From: Gammaproteobacteria bacterium
GTDB lineage: Bacteria; Pseudomonadota; Gammaproteobacteria; Acidiferrobacterales; Sulfurifustaceae
Direction: 5' to 3'
Assembly: GCA_004298065.1 (NCBI GenBank)
Contig: SCRL01000053.1
Coordinates: forward strand, 1-52,687
Length of the DNA: 52,687 nucleotides
The position numbers were made by a program, and so were the translations under genes. Numbering within the stretch: the first letter of the stretch is position 1; every line of letters starts with the position of its first letter. Of this stretch, positions 44,562 to 52,351 are shown in pieces. The notes under the pieces were generated by a model that worked only from the letters and a program-made list of their open reading frames with translations, did no database searches and was not told the DNA's origin.

Positions 44562-45227
44562 CTACGCCAGAATCCGCGTGAGCCACGCGCGAATATCATC
44601 AATTTCTTCCTGGCTTACCGTATGGTCCATCGGATAGCTGTGCCATTCGAGGTTCAGCTTGTGCGCTGCCAGCCTTTCCTGCGCAGTACGCGCAAGCTCG
44701 AAGGGAATCAGCCGGTCGAGCGTGCCGTGGGCGAGGAAGATCGGCGTTGCGGTGTTGGCCGGGGCGGTTTCATTGACCAGCACGTCGGCGTCGGACACCA
44801 GCGTGGATAACGCCATGATGCCGGCAAGACGTTGCGGGTAACGCAAGCCTGCGTTCAGTGCAATGACACCGCCCTGGGAAAAGCCGGCGAACACGATGCG
44901 TTCCGCGGCCATTCCGCGCTCGATCTCACGCGCGGCGTATTGATTCAAAACCTCGACCGACTCGCGGATATGTTCGGCATTCTGGATGAAGCGCCGGTCG
45001 GCCATGCCCATGTCGTACCACGCGCGCATGACGAAGCCGTTGTTGATCGTTACCGGTCGATAAGGGGCATGCGGGAAGATAAACCGCGCAGGAATATCGA
45101 GCTTGAGCTCGGGAACGACCGGCTCGAAGTCATGGCCGTCGGCGCCGAGGCCATGCAACCAGATGATGCTCGCGGTCGGATTCTTGCCGGTCTCGACCTC
45201 GACCGGCGGATCGCTAGCCTTCGCCAC
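44562..45227 (-). CDS. Carboxylesterase/phospholipase family hydrolase
   Basis: A 221-residue alpha/beta hydrolase of the small carboxylesterase (EstB/YpfH) group. '[20 protein letters not shown]', the nucleophile '[12 protein letters not shown]', the acid in '[11 protein letters not shown]' and the histidine in '[12 protein letters not shown]' form the triad. It should act on short-chain esters and is cytoplasmic. It begins with GTG (no better start nearby) and overlaps the end of queD by 14 bases, so the two are probably translated together. Its end lies at the edge of the repeat region. Confidence 0.9.
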   Translation of the reverse strand: MAKASDPPVEVETGKNPTASIIWLHGLGADGHDFEPVVPELKLDIPARFIFPHAPYRPVTINNGFVMRAWYDMGMADRRFIQNAEHIRESVEVLNQYAAREIERGMAAERIVFAGFSQGGVIALNAGLRYPQRLAGIMALSTLVSDADVLVNETAPANTATPIFLAHGTLDRLIPFELARTAQERLAAHKLNLEWHSYPMDHTVSQEEIDDIRAWLTRILA

Positions 45228-45573
45228 GATAGATGCAGCCGGCGGTGCAGGTTTCGCGCACCACGACCTGCGACAGCCCCGGCAGGCGCGGCTTGAGGCG
45301 CGTCCAGATCCAGCGCGCGAGAACCTCGCTCGTGGGATTTTCCAACCCCTCGATCTCGTTCAGGTAGTGATGATCGAGTTGTTCGTAAATCGGCTGGAAC
45401 GCGCGCGAGACGTCGGCGAAGTCCAGCACCCAACCCTCTTTCGCGGTGACCGGGCCGGTGACGTGCACCTCGATGCGGAACGAATGCCCGTGCAGGCGCC
45501 GGCACTTGTGTCCTTCGGGCAGGTTCGGCAGCAAATGCGCCGATTCGAGGGTGAAGATCTTGAAAATTTCCAC
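45214..45573 (-). CDS. queD: 6-carboxytetrahydropterin synthase QueD
   Basis: QueD makes 6-carboxytetrahydropterin in the queuosine/7-deazaguanine pathway. The 119-residue protein has zinc ligands His13 ('SAH'), His28 and His30 in 'CRRLHGHSF' with catalytic Cys24, and the C-terminal catalytic Glu/His region 'DHHYLNEI' and '[13 protein letters not shown]'. The start is the ATG before EIFKIF. queF, the later step of the same pathway, is at the other end of the window. It is co-oriented and overlapping with the esterase gene, which is not known to belong to the pathway. Confidence 0.93.
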   Translation of the reverse strand: MEIFKIFTLESAHLLPNLPEGHKCRRLHGHSFRIEVHVTGPVTAKEGWVLDFADVSRAFQPIYEQLDHHYLNEIEGLENPTSEVLARWIWTRLKPRLPGLSQVVVRETCTAGCIYRGEG

Positions 45574-45671
45574 GGATGAAATGCGGTGCGGTAAGCGGGG
45601 GATAGTTTAATCCCTCCGCCGCCCGGCGCATACCTTATATATGCGCGGACCGTGGACTCAACAACCGGGGT

Positions 45672-45887
45672 CTATCGAATAAGCGGCCAGACGGCGTTGT
45701 CGTCGTCTTCCAGATGCTTTTCGGCATTCGCTGCCTGCAGCCGGTCGGCATAGGGAAGGCTGTAGATATCGCCCACGTACACCATGGCCGCGGCTTCGCC
45801 CAGGTTGTCTTCGAGACGGTGGTCGGCCCGCTCCGCCTTGGCGATCAGGAGTACCGGGTCCACGCAATGATAGCTTGCCATGTTCAT
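45672..45887 (-). CDS. Small hypothetical protein
   Basis: A 71-residue frame beginning 'MNMASYHCVDPVLLIAKAER' and ending 'DDDNAVWPLIR', acidic and without a membrane helix. AGAGGTG lies four bases before the first ATG and about ten before the second. No family is recognised. It is divergent from the host attachment protein gene. Coding is supported by the ribosome site and the protein-like composition, but it is short and could be spurious. Confidence 0.55.
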   Translation of the reverse strand: MNMASYHCVDPVLLIAKAERADHRLEDNLGEAAAMVYVGDIYSLPYADRLQAANAEKHLEDDDNAVWPLIR

Positions 45888-45982
45888 CACCTCTGCATCC
45901 TGTATCGGCCGGCGTCGTCGCCGACTTGAGCCGACCTTGTTATCATGGCCACCAGACACGACTCGCCGAAAGGAAACAGCCC

Positions 45983-46420
45983 ATGAGCAAAACCTGGATT
46001 CTGGTGGCGCACCGCGCCGGTGCACGCCTATTCGAGAGCGGTGGACCGGGCATGGGTCTGAGGCGTATCGAGGAGATCCCGCATCCCGAGGGGCGGCTGG
46101 AGAACAAGGCGCTAGGCTCGGACAAACCGGGCCGCAGCTTCGACAGCCACGGTGTCGGCCGGCATGCGCTCGGGAAGGAGCACGACGAGGCCGAAACCGT
46201 GGCGCAGGCATTCGCGCACAAACTGGCCGCGCATCTCGACAACGCACGCGCCAAGAACGCCTATACAAAGCTGGTGTTGGTAGCCGAACCGCGCTTTCTC
46301 GGGATGCTGCACGCGGCGTTACCCGCGCACACGGCGGCGCTGGTGAGCGCCAAGGTGGAAAAGGACCTGGGTCACGTCTCCGACCACGACCTGCCGGCAC
46401 ATCTCGGAAACGCTGTTTGA
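45983..46420 (+). CDS. Host attachment protein family
   Basis: A 145-residue protein of the family annotated as required for attachment to host cells (Pfam Host_attach). 'TWILVAHRAGARLFESGG', 'GRSFDSHGVGRHALGKEHDE' and 'KLVLVAEPRFLGMLHAAL' through 'KVEKDLGHVSDHDLPAHL' are the conserved blocks. There is no signal peptide despite the family name; the function in free-living bacteria is unknown. AGGAAA precedes the ATG. It ends directly next to the convergent ybbN gene. Confidence 0.9.
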   Translation: MSKTWILVAHRAGARLFESGGPGMGLRRIEEIPHPEGRLENKALGSDKPGRSFDSHGVGRHALGKEHDEAETVAQAFAHKLAAHLDNARAKNAYTKLVLVAEPRFLGMLHAALPAHTAALVSAKVEKDLGHVSDHDLPAHLGNAV

Positions 46421-47284
46421 TTAGTTGAGCGCGCTCGCGAGCAGCGGGCGGTATTTCTTCACCAGCTCGTGATTGTTTCCCAGCAGCTGGAACACAGCCA
46501 GCAATGACTTACGCCCGGCGTCGTCGCGGAACTTGCGGTCGTGCCGGACGATCTCCAGCAAATTCTGCATCGCCGCTTCGTATTGCCCGTTGAGCACCTG
46601 GCGGGCGCTCAGGTGCAGTCGCGTTTCGGAATCGGCGGGCGTGGCCGCGAGTTTTTTCTCCAGCTCCGTAAGCGCCAGGCTGCCGTCGGCCAACCTGGCA
46701 AATTCCATGTGCGCCTTGAGCATTGCCGCTTCGGCGCTGTCACGCGTGTCGGGCGATAGACTCTTGAGCAGGGCTTCCGCGTCGGCAATCTGGCTGCGCG
46801 CGAGCAAGAGGCCCGCGAGCGCGAGCTTGGCGCGGTCGTTGGCCGGGTCGCTTTCGACTGCCTGTTGCAGCAGCGTTGCGGCCTGGTCGAGATCGCCCGC
46901 CTGTTGCGCAGCCAGGGCATTACGGACGATCGCATCGGATTCGCGCGCGACGTGCTTGTCGAGCAGGGCGCGTACGGTGCGCTCCGGCTGCGCGCCCATG
47001 AAGCTGTCCACGGCCTGGCCGTTGCGAAAGAGCTGCACCGTTGGCAGACTGCGGATGCCGTATTGCGCCGCGAGCGGTTGCTCCTTGTCGGTGTCGATCT
47101 TGGCGAGGAAGAACTTGCCCTGGTATTCCTGCGCGAGCTTTTCCAGCACCGGCTTCAGCGCGCGGCAGGGCGCGCACCAGCCAGCCCAGAAATCCACCAG
47201 CACGGGCACCTCGTGCGAGCGCTGGAGGACCTGCGCCTCGAAGTCCTGCGCGGTGACGTCGGCGATGTGCGGCGAATCGGCCAT
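46421..47284 (-). CDS. cnoX: CnoX/YbbN thioredoxin-TPR chaperone
   Basis: A 287-residue protein with an N-terminal thioredoxin domain carrying 'WAGWCAPCRALKP' (Cys37 and Cys40), then tetratricopeptide-like helices to the end. E. coli CnoX (YbbN) has the same layout but lacks an active CxxC; here both cysteines are present, so it may be an active disulfide reductase as well as a holdase. The ATG at 47284 is preferred over the GTG one codon upstream; no strong ribosome site is seen. It is followed (upstream) by tRNA-Glu on the same strand. Confidence 0.92.
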   Translation of the reverse strand: MADSPHIADVTAQDFEAQVLQRSHEVPVLVDFWAGWCAPCRALKPVLEKLAQEYQGKFFLAKIDTDKEQPLAAQYGIRSLPTVQLFRNGQAVDSFMGAQPERTVRALLDKHVARESDAIVRNALAAQQAGDLDQAATLLQQAVESDPANDRAKLALAGLLLARSQIADAEALLKSLSPDTRDSAEAAMLKAHMEFARLADGSLALTELEKKLAATPADSETRLHLSARQVLNGQYEAAMQNLLEIVRHDRKFRDDAGRKSLLAVFQLLGNNHELVKKYRPLLASALN

Positions 47285-47355
47285 CACGGTATCGAACGGT
47301 TGGAACGATGTCCCAGATGCGGACGCGGCCTGAAAAACTCAAGCCACGGAGAAGA

Positions 47356-47431
47356 TGGCGCTCCCTAGGGGTTTCGAACCCCTGTTTTCGCCGTGAGAGG
47401 GCGACGTCCTGGGCCGCTAGACGAAGGGAGC
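47356..47431 (-). tRNA. tRNA-Glu (anticodon CTC)
   Basis: On the minus strand a full 76-base cloverleaf is read. The 7-bp acceptor stem is GCTCCCT/AGGGAGC with discriminator G and an encoded CCA. The D-arm contains AGCGG, the anticodon loop CTCTCAC gives anticodon CTC, and the T-arm is GGGGTTCGAAACCCC. It resembles E. coli tRNA-Glu in the D- and T-arms. A CTC (rather than TTC) anticodon marks it as the minor glutamate isoacceptor reading GAG. Confidence 0.95.
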
Positions 47432-47451
47432 GACGGCTGAAAAGGGGTGCT

Positions 47452-47479
47452 ATTATACGGCCCGCTGTTTTTTAGACAA
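47452..47479 (-). promoter_or_regulatory. Promoter of tRNA-Glu
   Basis: On the minus strand TTGTCT (47479-47474) and a perfect TATAAT (47457-47452) are separated by 16 bases, ending about 20 bases before the tRNA. The bases after the -10 (AGCACCCC) are GC-rich, like the discriminators of stringently controlled stable-RNA promoters. Confidence 0.85.
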
Positions 47480-47512
47480 CTGAATCCACACATCCACGGC
47501 CGCCCGGCCGTC

Positions 47513-47528
47513 AAGGTGAAGCAAGATT
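47513..47528 (+). promoter_or_regulatory. Ribosome-binding site and AUU start of pcnB
   Basis: AAGGTGA (47513-47519) is a near-consensus Shine-Dalgarno sequence, six bases before ATT 47526. An in-frame TGA at 47517-47519 closes the frame upstream, and no ATG, GTG or TTG occurs in frame before 47655, which lies inside the catalytic domain. E. coli pcnB is known to start at AUU. Confidence 0.75.
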
Positions 47529-48929
47529 AGCGAGCCCGTCATCCTCCCCCGCGCGCAGCACAACATTTCCCGCGCGCTCATCAGCGAAAACGCCCTCAAG
47601 GTCCTGCACCGCCTGCGGGACGCCGGATACGCGAGCCTCCTGGTCGGCGGCTGCGTGCGCGACCTGATGCTCGGGCGCGAGCCCAAGGACTTCGACGTCG
47701 TCACCGACGCCCGGCCCGAGGAAATCCGAAAGCTGTTCCACAACGCGCGCATCATCGGCCGGCGTTTCCGGTTGGTGCACGTGCGTTACGGGCGCGAGAT
47801 CATCGAGGTCGCGACCTTCCGCGCCATCCCGCGCGACGTCGGCGAGGAGACGTTGCCCGAGGACGAAGAGGGCGAAATGGCGGAGGTGGAGGAACAGGAA
47901 GAGGTGCCGGTCACCCGCGCCGACCAGAACGTATTCGGCACCCAGGAAGAAGACGCCCGCCGGCGCGATTTCACGGTCAACGCGCTCTACTACAACATCG
48001 CCGACAAATCGGTCATGGACTACGTCGACGGCGTCGAGGATCTGCGCGCCGGCGTACTGCGCGTGATCGGCGACCCCGAGGCGCGCTATCGCGAGGACCC
48101 GGTGCGCATGCTGCGCGTGGTGCGCTTCTCCGCCAAGCTGTCGCTCAAGATCGACCCGGCCACCGAAACCCCGATCCGCCGGCTGGCGCACCTGCTCGCC
48201 ACCGTGCCGCCGGCGCGCATGTTCGAGGAAGTATTGAAGCTGTTCCACGGCGGTTACGCGCTCGAAACCTTCGAGCTGCTGCGCCACCACGACCTGTTCG
48301 GCTACCTGTTCCCGTCCACCGACGAGGCCCTGGCGCGCGAGGACCAGGGTTTTCCGCCGACGCTGGTGCCGCGCGCGCTGGCCAACACCGACGCGCGCGT
48401 GAACGAGGGTAAGCCGGTAACGCCGGCGTTCCTGTTCGCCGCCATGCTGTGGGAGCCGACGCGCCGGCAGATGCAGGAGCTGCAGGAACGCGGGATGTCC
48501 GGTTACGACGCGCTCCAGCGCGCCACCGACGCCGTGCTCGGCGAGCAGTTGCAGCATGTCTCGATCCCGCGCCGCTTCAGCGTGCCGATGCGCGAGATCT
48601 GGGCGATGCAGGACCGGCTCACGCGCCGCCACGGCCGTCAGGCGTTCCGGCTGCTCGAAGACAAGCGTTTCCGCGCGGCCTACGATTTTCTGGTGTTGCG
48701 CGCCGACGCCGGCGAGGCGCCGCGCGAACTCGCCGATTGGTGGACGAAGTTCCAGGCGGTTGCCGAATCCGAGCGTAACGCCATGGTGGCGGCGCTGGCA
48801 CCGCCGGCCGCCACCGGTGGCGGTGGGGGTGGTAGTGGCGGTGGCGGTGGTGAAAAGAAAAAACGCCGCCGCCGGCGTCGCGGCGGACGCGGCCGCGGGC
48901 GCGGTCCGGAGCAGCCGGCCCTCGGCTGA
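47526..48929 (+). CDS. pcnB: Poly(A) polymerase I PcnB, AUU start
   Basis: PcnB adds poly(A) tails to RNA 3' ends, marking them for decay. From the ATT start it is 467 residues. 'PRAQHNISRALISENALKVL' and 'LLVGGCVRDLMLG' form the start of the nucleotidyltransferase domain, with the metal Asp pair in 'KDFDVVTDA' and 'RRRDFTVNALYYN' downstream. Starting at GTG 47655 would cut into the catalytic core. The C-terminus is a Gly-rich stretch followed by an Arg/Lys-rich tail, an RNA-binding feature also seen in E. coli. It opens a run of pcnB-folK-dNK-panB-panC-panD and is divergent from tRNA-Glu. Confidence 0.93.
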   Translation: MSEPVILPRAQHNISRALISENALKVLHRLRDAGYASLLVGGCVRDLMLGREPKDFDVVTDARPEEIRKLFHNARIIGRRFRLVHVRYGREIIEVATFRAIPRDVGEETLPEDEEGEMAEVEEQEEVPVTRADQNVFGTQEEDARRRDFTVNALYYNIADKSVMDYVDGVEDLRAGVLRVIGDPEARYREDPVRMLRVVRFSAKLSLKIDPATETPIRRLAHLLATVPPARMFEEVLKLFHGGYALETFELLRHHDLFGYLFPSTDEALAREDQGFPPTLVPRALANTDARVNEGKPVTPAFLFAAMLWEPTRRQMQELQERGMSGYDALQRATDAVLGEQLQHVSIPRRFSVPMREIWAMQDRLTRRHGRQAFRLLEDKRFRAAYDFLVLRADAGEAPRELADWWTKFQAVAESERNAMVAALAPPAATGGGGGGSGGGGGEKKKRRRRRRGGRGRGRGPEQPALG

Positions 48930-48932
48930 GTC

Positions 48933-49427
48933 ATGTCCGCGGTCACGGCCTACATCGGCCTCGGCAGCAACCTTGCCGAGCCCGTCGCGCAGGTGCGCGC
49001 CGGCATGGACGCGCTTGCCGGCCTGCCGCAGACGCGGGTCGAAGCCCGCTCCTCGTTCTACGCCAGTGCCCCGGTCGGTATCGTCGCGCAACCGGATTTC
49101 GTCAACGCCGCCTGCCGCGTGCGCACCGGACTTCCCGCGCGCGCGCTGATGCAGGCGCTGCTCGAAATCGAGAAACAGCACGGGCGCGTGCGTGATGGGG
49201 CAAAGGGCGGACCGCGCACGCTCGACCTCGACCTGCTGCTCTACGGCGCTGAAATCCTGAACCAACCCGATCTCGTGGTGCCGCATCCGCGGCTGCACGA
49301 ACGCGCGTTCGTGCTGTATCCGTTGCGCGAGCTCGATGCGGAACTCGCGATCCCCGGACGCGGACGCGTCGCCGACCTGCTGGCTGCCTGCGGCGGGCAG
49401 CGGGTGGAACGACTCGCGGGTAGCTGA
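48933..49427 (+). CDS. folK: 6-hydroxymethyl-7,8-dihydropterin pyrophosphokinase FolK
   Basis: FolK activates the pterin for folate synthesis. The 164 residues begin 'AYIGLGSNLAEPVAQVRAG', and the ATP/metal motif 'GGPRTLDLDLLLYG' is at about 88-101. It starts three bases after the pcnB stop, the usual pcnB-folK pair, and is followed by a deoxynucleoside kinase gene 41 bases on. Confidence 0.96.
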   Translation: MSAVTAYIGLGSNLAEPVAQVRAGMDALAGLPQTRVEARSSFYASAPVGIVAQPDFVNAACRVRTGLPARALMQALLEIEKQHGRVRDGAKGGPRTLDLDLLLYGAEILNQPDLVVPHPRLHERAFVLYPLRELDAELAIPGRGRVADLLAACGGQRVERLAGS

Positions 49428-49468
49428 TATCTTCTGGCGGATTCCGGCAGAATAAATAACCCACCGAC

Positions 49469-50113
49469 ATGAACCACCCGGGATATATCGTCGTCGAAGG
49501 CCCCATCGGGGTCGGCAAGACCAGCCTCGCCAAGCGCCTGGCGGATGCCTTTGGGGCCCGCGCCCTGCTGGAGCAGCCGGAGGAAAATCCCTTCCTCGAA
49601 CGCTTCTACAGCTCGCGCAAGCACTTTGCATTGCCGACGCAGCTTTTCTTCCTGTTCCAGCGCACGCGCCAGATTCAGGAGCTGAAACAGGGCGACATGT
49701 TCAGCAGCGGCACAGTGTCGGACTTTTTGATGGACAAGGACAAGCTGTTCGCGCGCGTGAATCTCGACGACGACGAGCTGCGGCTCTACGAGCAGGTGCA
49801 CGCGCAGATGAACACCGAGTGGCCGGCGCCGGACCTCGTGATCTACCTGCAGGCGCCGGTGGACGTGCTGATGGAACGGCTGCGCAAGCGCGACATCCCT
49901 TACGAGCGCATGATCGAGCGCAATTACCTGAAAAGCCTGGTGGACGCCTACACCCAGTATTTCTACCACTACACCGGCGCGCCGCTGCTCATGGTCAACG
50001 CCGCCGAGATCAACTTCGTGGATTCCGACGCCGACTTCGACATGCTGTTGGCGCACATCCGCAAGATCAAGTCCGGGCGGCACTTCTTCAATCCCCTCAA
50101 GGCCGAGCTGTGA
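49469..50113 (+). CDS. Deoxynucleoside kinase
   Basis: A 214-residue deoxyadenosine/deoxycytidine kinase-type enzyme. The P-loop '[16 protein letters not shown]' is near residue 8; '[12 protein letters not shown]' and the lid region '[20 protein letters not shown]' follow. It phosphorylates deoxynucleosides for salvage; the preferred base cannot be told. It lies between folK and panB, a common arrangement in proteobacteria, and overlaps panB by four bases (stop TGA inside GTGA). Confidence 0.92.
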   Translation: MNHPGYIVVEGPIGVGKTSLAKRLADAFGARALLEQPEENPFLERFYSSRKHFALPTQLFFLFQRTRQIQELKQGDMFSSGTVSDFLMDKDKLFARVNLDDDELRLYEQVHAQMNTEWPAPDLVIYLQAPVDVLMERLRKRDIPYERMIERNYLKSLVDAYTQYFYHYTGAPLLMVNAAEINFVDSDADFDMLLAHIRKIKSGRHFFNPLKAEL

Positions 50114-50904
50114 AACCCGTTACCCTCGCGACCCTGCGCGAGATGAAGGCCAAGGGCGAGAAAATCGCCTGCCTCACCGCGTACGACTACAGCTTCGCGC
50201 GCCTGCTGGATGGCGCCGGCATGGACCTGATCATGGTCGGCGATTCGCTCGGCATGGTGATGCAGGGCCACGATTCGACCCTGCCGGTGAGCGTGGCCGA
50301 CATGGTGTATCACGCCCGCTGCGCGGCACGCGGTATCCAGCGCGCGCTGTTCGTCGTGGACCTGCCGTTCATGAGTTACCAGCAAAGCCCGGAGCAGGCG
50401 CTGATGAACGCCGGGCGCCTGATGCGCAAGGGTGGGGCGCAGGTGGTCAAGCTCGAAGGCGGCGCGCCGATGGTGCCGACGGTGAAATTCCTCACCGAGC
50501 GCGGGATTCCGGTGTGCGCCCACGTCGGCCTCACGCCACAGTCGGTGCACCAGCTCGGCGGCTACAAGGTGCAGGGACGCGAGGAGAAAGCGGCGGAACA
50601 AATCCGCAAAGACGCAAAAGCGCTGGAAGCGGCGGGCGCGGGCCTGATCGTGCTCGAAGCCGTGCCGGCGGCGCTGGCCAAGGCCATTTCGCAGGACCTC
50701 ACGATTCCCACCATCGGTATCGGCGCCGGCGCCGATTGCGACGGCCAGATTCTGGTGTTGCAGGACATGCTCGGGTTAAGCCCGCGCACGCCGAAGTTCG
50801 TGAAGAATTTCATGGACGGCGCCGGGTCCATCGAGCAGGCGGTGAAGAACTATGTCGCCGCGGTAAAGTCGCGCGCTTTTCCCGGCCCCGAACACACTTA
50901 CTGA
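50110..50904 (+). CDS. panB: 3-methyl-2-oxobutanoate hydroxymethyltransferase PanB
   Basis: PanB makes ketopantoate, the first step of pantothenate synthesis. The 264-residue length equals the E. coli enzyme. '[20 protein letters not shown]', metal-binding Asp in '[20 protein letters not shown]' and 'VVKLEGG', the catalytic Glu region 'IVLEAVPA' and '[20 protein letters not shown]' are all present. It begins with GTG, overlapping the kinase gene. The gap to panC holds an inverted repeat. Confidence 0.96.
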   Translation: MKPVTLATLREMKAKGEKIACLTAYDYSFARLLDGAGMDLIMVGDSLGMVMQGHDSTLPVSVADMVYHARCAARGIQRALFVVDLPFMSYQQSPEQALMNAGRLMRKGGAQVVKLEGGAPMVPTVKFLTERGIPVCAHVGLTPQSVHQLGGYKVQGREEKAAEQIRKDAKALEAAGAGLIVLEAVPAALAKAISQDLTIPTIGIGAGADCDGQILVLQDMLGLSPRTPKFVKNFMDGAGSIEQAVKNYVAAVKSRAFPGPEHTY

Positions 50905-50914
50905 AAAGGCAATT

Positions 50915-51011
50915 GACAGGATTAACAGGATTTACAGGATTAAATCGAAAAGCAAAGACAAAGATATCTTGTTTTTACAGAAGTAATCCTGTTAATCCTG
51001 TAAATCCTGTC
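50915..51011. repeat. ACAGGATT-repeat inverted hairpin between panB and panC
   Basis: The left arm 50915-50942 is three tandem near-copies of ACAGGATT; the right arm 50984-51011 is its reverse complement with two mismatches, around a 41-base loop. The sequence is AT-rich and unlike its neighbours. Similar AGGATT-type hairpins occur scattered in many proteobacterial genomes. There are only three repeats without spacers, so it is not a CRISPR. Confidence 0.8.
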
Positions 51012-51025
51012 TATCATATTTTTTC

Positions 51026-51880
51026 ATGTTAGCCGTTGAATCCATCGTCGATTTGAGACGCGAGATTGCCTTGCTACGCCGGCAAGGCAAACGCATCGCC
51101 TTCGTGCCGACGATGGGTAACCTGCACGCCGGCCATTTGAAGCTCGCGCAGATTGCGCGGCAACACGCTGACGCCGTGGTCGCGAGCATCTACGTCAATC
51201 CGCTCCAGTTCGGACCCAAGGAAGACCTTGCCGCCTATCCGCGCACGCCGGAGCAGGACAAGAAAGGGCTCGAAGCTGAAAAGACCGATATCTTGTTCAT
51301 GCCGACCGACGCCGAGATGTACCCGCGCGGGCTGGACGTGATGACCAAGGTCGAAGTCCCCGCGCTCGGCGATATCCTCTGCGGCCAGTTCCGTCCCGGC
51401 CATTTTCGCGGCGTGACGACGGTCGTGAACCGGCTGTTCAATCTGGTGCAGCCGGATGTCGCCGTGTTCGGCAAGAAGGATTACCAGCAGCTTATGCTTA
51501 TCAAGCTCATGGTCGCCGACCTGGGGCTGCCGATCGAGATCGTGGGCGTGGACACGGTGCGCGAGGCCGATGGGCTCGCGATGAGTTCGCGCAATAACTA
51601 TCTCAGCCCCGCCGAGCGCCAGACGGCGCCAAAGCTCTATGCCACGCTGGGCCGGTTGCGGGATCGCATATTAAAGGAGGGTGCTGTCAGACCCGGCATG
51701 GAGGCCGACACAGCGCGCGAGCTTGAAACCGCCGGCTTCCGTCCCGATTACATCAGCATCCGCCGCGCGGCCGATCTGGCCGAGGCCGGACCGCAGGACA
51801 AGGCGCTGGTGATTCTCGCGGCGGCGTGGCTCGGGCGCACGCGCCTCATCGACAACCTCGAAGTCTCAGTACAAATTTGA
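51026..51880 (+). CDS. panC: Pantothenate synthetase PanC
   Basis: PanC joins pantoate and beta-alanine using ATP. The 284-residue protein has the '[20 protein letters not shown]' HxGH motif near residues 28-48, '[19 protein letters not shown]', '[12 protein letters not shown]' and '[11 protein letters not shown]' (KMSKS-like). The ATG has no visible Shine-Dalgarno; the repeat hairpin ends 14 bases before it and may have displaced one. It is followed by panD, which supplies the beta-alanine. Confidence 0.95.
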   Translation: MLAVESIVDLRREIALLRRQGKRIAFVPTMGNLHAGHLKLAQIARQHADAVVASIYVNPLQFGPKEDLAAYPRTPEQDKKGLEAEKTDILFMPTDAEMYPRGLDVMTKVEVPALGDILCGQFRPGHFRGVTTVVNRLFNLVQPDVAVFGKKDYQQLMLIKLMVADLGLPIEIVGVDTVREADGLAMSSRNNYLSPAERQTAPKLYATLGRLRDRILKEGAVRPGMEADTARELETAGFRPDYISIRRAADLAEAGPQDKALVILAAAWLGRTRLIDNLEVSVQI

Positions 51881-51911
51881 ACCCGAGGCGGCAAATCCGG
51901 ATAATATGCCC

Positions 51912-52292
51912 ATGCGTCGTATCATGATGAAGTCCAAGCTGCACCGCGTGCGCGTGACCCATGCCGAACTCGACTACGAGGGCTCGGTGGCGGTGGACGG
52001 CAAGCTGCTCGATGCCGCGGACATCCGCGAGTACGAGCGCGTCGAGATCTACAACCTGCGCAACGGCGAGCGCTTCTCGACCTACGCCATCCGCGCCGAG
52101 GCCGGTTCCGGCATCATCTCGATCAACGGCGCCGCGGCGCACAAGGCCGAGCCGGGCGACATCGTCATTATCTGCGCCTACGCCGAGTACGAGGAGCGGG
52201 AGTTGCTGACCTTCAAGCCGCGCCTGGTGTACGTGGACGCCAGCAACCGCATTACTCATACCCGCAACGCCATTCCGGTTCAGGTCGCGTAG
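51912..52292 (+). CDS. panD: Aspartate 1-decarboxylase PanD (pro-enzyme)
   Basis: PanD makes beta-alanine from aspartate using a pyruvoyl group formed by self-cleavage. From ATG 51912 the protein is 126 residues, as in E. coli, and cleavage at Gly24-Ser25 in '[10 protein letters not shown]' falls at the same number, supporting this start over ATG 51906. '[15 protein letters not shown]' and '[15 protein letters not shown]' are conserved. It completes the panB-panC-panD route in this operon. The repeat element starts about 60 bases after its stop. Confidence 0.95.
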   Translation: MRRIMMKSKLHRVRVTHAELDYEGSVAVDGKLLDAADIREYERVEIYNLRNGERFSTYAIRAEAGSGIISINGAAAHKAEPGDIVIICAYAEYEERELLTFKPRLVYVDASNRITHTRNAIPVQVA

Positions 52293-52351
52293 TACGCGAC
52301 TTGGGTGCAAGAAACGCTAGGCTTTGTATCGCCTTCGGCGATGCTGAACGG

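Noticed and set aside
44382-44810. Short frames in the repeat regions at 44.1-44.8 and 52.25-52.53 kb
   Set aside because: They read through hairpins, have no ribosome sites and change frame between repeat copies, so they are artefacts of the repeat.
47655-48929. pcnB starting at GTG 47655
   Set aside because: It would delete the conserved start of the nucleotidyltransferase domain; the frame continues upstream with clear PcnB similarity to ATT 47526.
47511-49631. A 706-residue minus-strand frame over pcnB and folK
   Set aside because: It is an antisense shadow in GC-rich DNA, opposite two clearly recognised genes.
50915-51011. Possible CRISPR
   Set aside because: The repeated unit is 8 bases, directly abutting, with no spacers and no cas genes nearby.
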